Source: Chloroflexota bacterium
GTDB taxonomy: Bacteria; Chloroflexota; Anaerolineae; Anaerolineales; UBA4823
Direction of reading: 5' to 3'
DNA length: 5,587 bases
NCBI GenBank assembly: GCA_017860725.1
Contig: JAGDMX010000201.1
Location: 1 to 5,587, forward strand
Shown: piece after piece, positions 5,032 to 5,587 of the stretch
Numbering within the stretch: position 1 is the first letter of the stretch
Layout: each line of letters begins with the position of its first letter
Made by a program: the position numbers and the translations under genes
Notes under the pieces: generated by a model
Told to the model about the DNA's origin: nothing
What the model saw: only the letters and a program-made list of their open reading frames with translations
Databases searched by the model: none

Positions 5032-5587
5032 ATCATCCCGGAATTTATGACGAGATTGAAATTCTGCCGGTCGCGCTATTGCAGCAGCAGCGACAATTAG
5101 TAAACGAGCTACGCAAGCTGGCGGATTCGCTAAAGCTGGACTTTGGCTGGCATTACCTGCTCGACCTGGTTTGGATCATTCCCCGGTTAGGGACGGTGCG
5201 CGGTAAACGCATTATCGATGCCGGCGCCGGTACCGGTGTGATTCAGTGGTATCTGGCGGAGAAGGGCGCCGAAGTAATCAGCGTGGATCGGACCAGCCGG
5301 GCTAACCTGCCGCTGCGCTTTCGGCAACGTTTTAAGGTACGCGGCCTGCGCCAGAGTCCGATACCGGATCTCAACACGCCAAGGCAAACGGTGAAGAATG
5401 GCCTGTCGGGATCGCCGGGTGGACTCGCCACACAGGCACGCGAAATCACCCGCTCTCTCTCCCCGCAGCGCGCTACCGGAGCTGTGGTGATTTACAACCA
5501 GGATTTGCAGAATCTGGCAGATATCTCGGATGCATCGGTGGACGCGGTCGTATCAGTCTCGGCCTTGGAGCATAACTCCCCGGAGAA
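5028..5587 (+). CDS. Class I SAM-dependent methyltransferase (3' end missing)
   Basis: Open from GTG 5028 to the window edge, with 186 whole codons visible. After a helical, Leu/Gln-rich N-terminus (residues ~10-36) comes the SAM-binding motif I IIDAGAGTG (62-70). An acidic residue follows the second strand (VISVD, Asp87, expected to bind the ribose), then NQDLQNL (157-163; Asp159 is the likely motif II acid) and the motif III-like strand ASVDAVVSVSALEH (169-182), as in Methyltransf_11-type enzymes. Between Asp87 and the third strand there are about 65 residues, far more than usual, rich in Arg, Pro, Gly and Ser. The frame remains open with motifs on both sides, so this looks like an insertion rather than a frameshift. 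The context suggests O- or N-methylation of a sugar in the surface glycan, but small-molecule or protein targets cannot be excluded. The C-terminal substrate-binding part is outside the window. Confidence 0.87.
   Translation, partial: MNHPGIYDEIEILPVALLQQQRQLVNELRKLADSLKLDFGWHYLLDLVWIIPRLGTVRGKRIIDAGAGTGVIQWYLAEKGAEVISVDRTSRANLPLRFRQRFKVRGLRQSPIPDLNTPRQTVKNGLSGSPGGLATQAREITRSLSPQRATGAVVIYNQDLQNLADISDASVDAVVSVSALEHNSPE

Noticed and set aside
5221..5236. Overlapping 10-bp palindromes CCGGCGCCGG and CCGGTACCGG
   Set aside because: They are explained by Gly/Ala codons of the SAM-binding motif GAGTG in GC-rich DNA.
5187..5449. Two short minus-strand open frames at the right end
   Set aside because: They lie antisense to the methyltransferase gene, across motif I and the insertion, and show no recognisable protein features.

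Overview
The window is a stretch of a bacterial surface-polysaccharide / nonulosonic-acid (sialic-acid-like sugar) gene cluster. Five genes lie head to tail on the + strand, and the first and last are cut by the window edges. The DNA is moderately GC-rich, the genes are tightly packed, and Shine-Dalgarno-type sites precede several starts. I see no rRNA, tRNA, CRISPR array, transposase or convincing terminator. The host phylum cannot be fixed from this piece. The style would fit an environmental, metagenome-type bacterium such as a Chloroflexota (Anaerolineae) member, but that is a weak guess.

Layout: (1) 1-598, 3' part of a PtmA-like short-chain dehydrogenase/reductase; (2) 648-1406, a CMP-nonulosonate synthetase-type cytidylyltransferase (NeuA/PtmB/LegF family); (3) 1484-3391, a 635-residue fusion of a NeuB-type nonulosonate synthase (catalytic barrel plus SAF/antifreeze-like domain) with a C-terminal xylose-isomerase/AP-endonuclease-2-type TIM barrel; (4) 3394-5031, a capsule-synthesis-type GT-B glycosyltransferase with an N-terminal four-cysteine cluster; (5) 5028-5587, 5' part of a class I SAM-dependent methyltransferase that starts with GTG inside the stop of the previous gene. 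Gaps are 49 nt, 77 nt, 2 nt and a 4-nt overlap, so at least genes 3-5 look translationally coupled and all five probably form one operon.

How they may work together (inference): the fusion enzyme condenses a hexosamine-type sugar with phosphoenolpyruvate to a nine-carbon 2-keto acid. The cytidylyltransferase activates the product with CTP. The SDR adjusts the sugar or a precursor. The glycosyltransferase adds a sugar, perhaps the CMP-activated one, to a surface glycan. The methyltransferase may decorate the glycan. The usual precursor enzymes (NDP-sugar dehydratase, aminotransferase, acetyltransferase, NeuC-type hydrolysing epimerase) are not in this window.

The points most worth a second look are the TIM-barrel domain fused to NeuB, which keeps most of an endonuclease-IV/epimerase-style metal-ligand set; non-canonical residues in the NeuB active-site signatures; the cysteine cluster in the glycosyltransferase; and a basic insertion in the methyltransferase fold. 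Each protein family is known. I cannot claim a wholly new system, but the substrate and product of this pathway are not predictable from the sequence.
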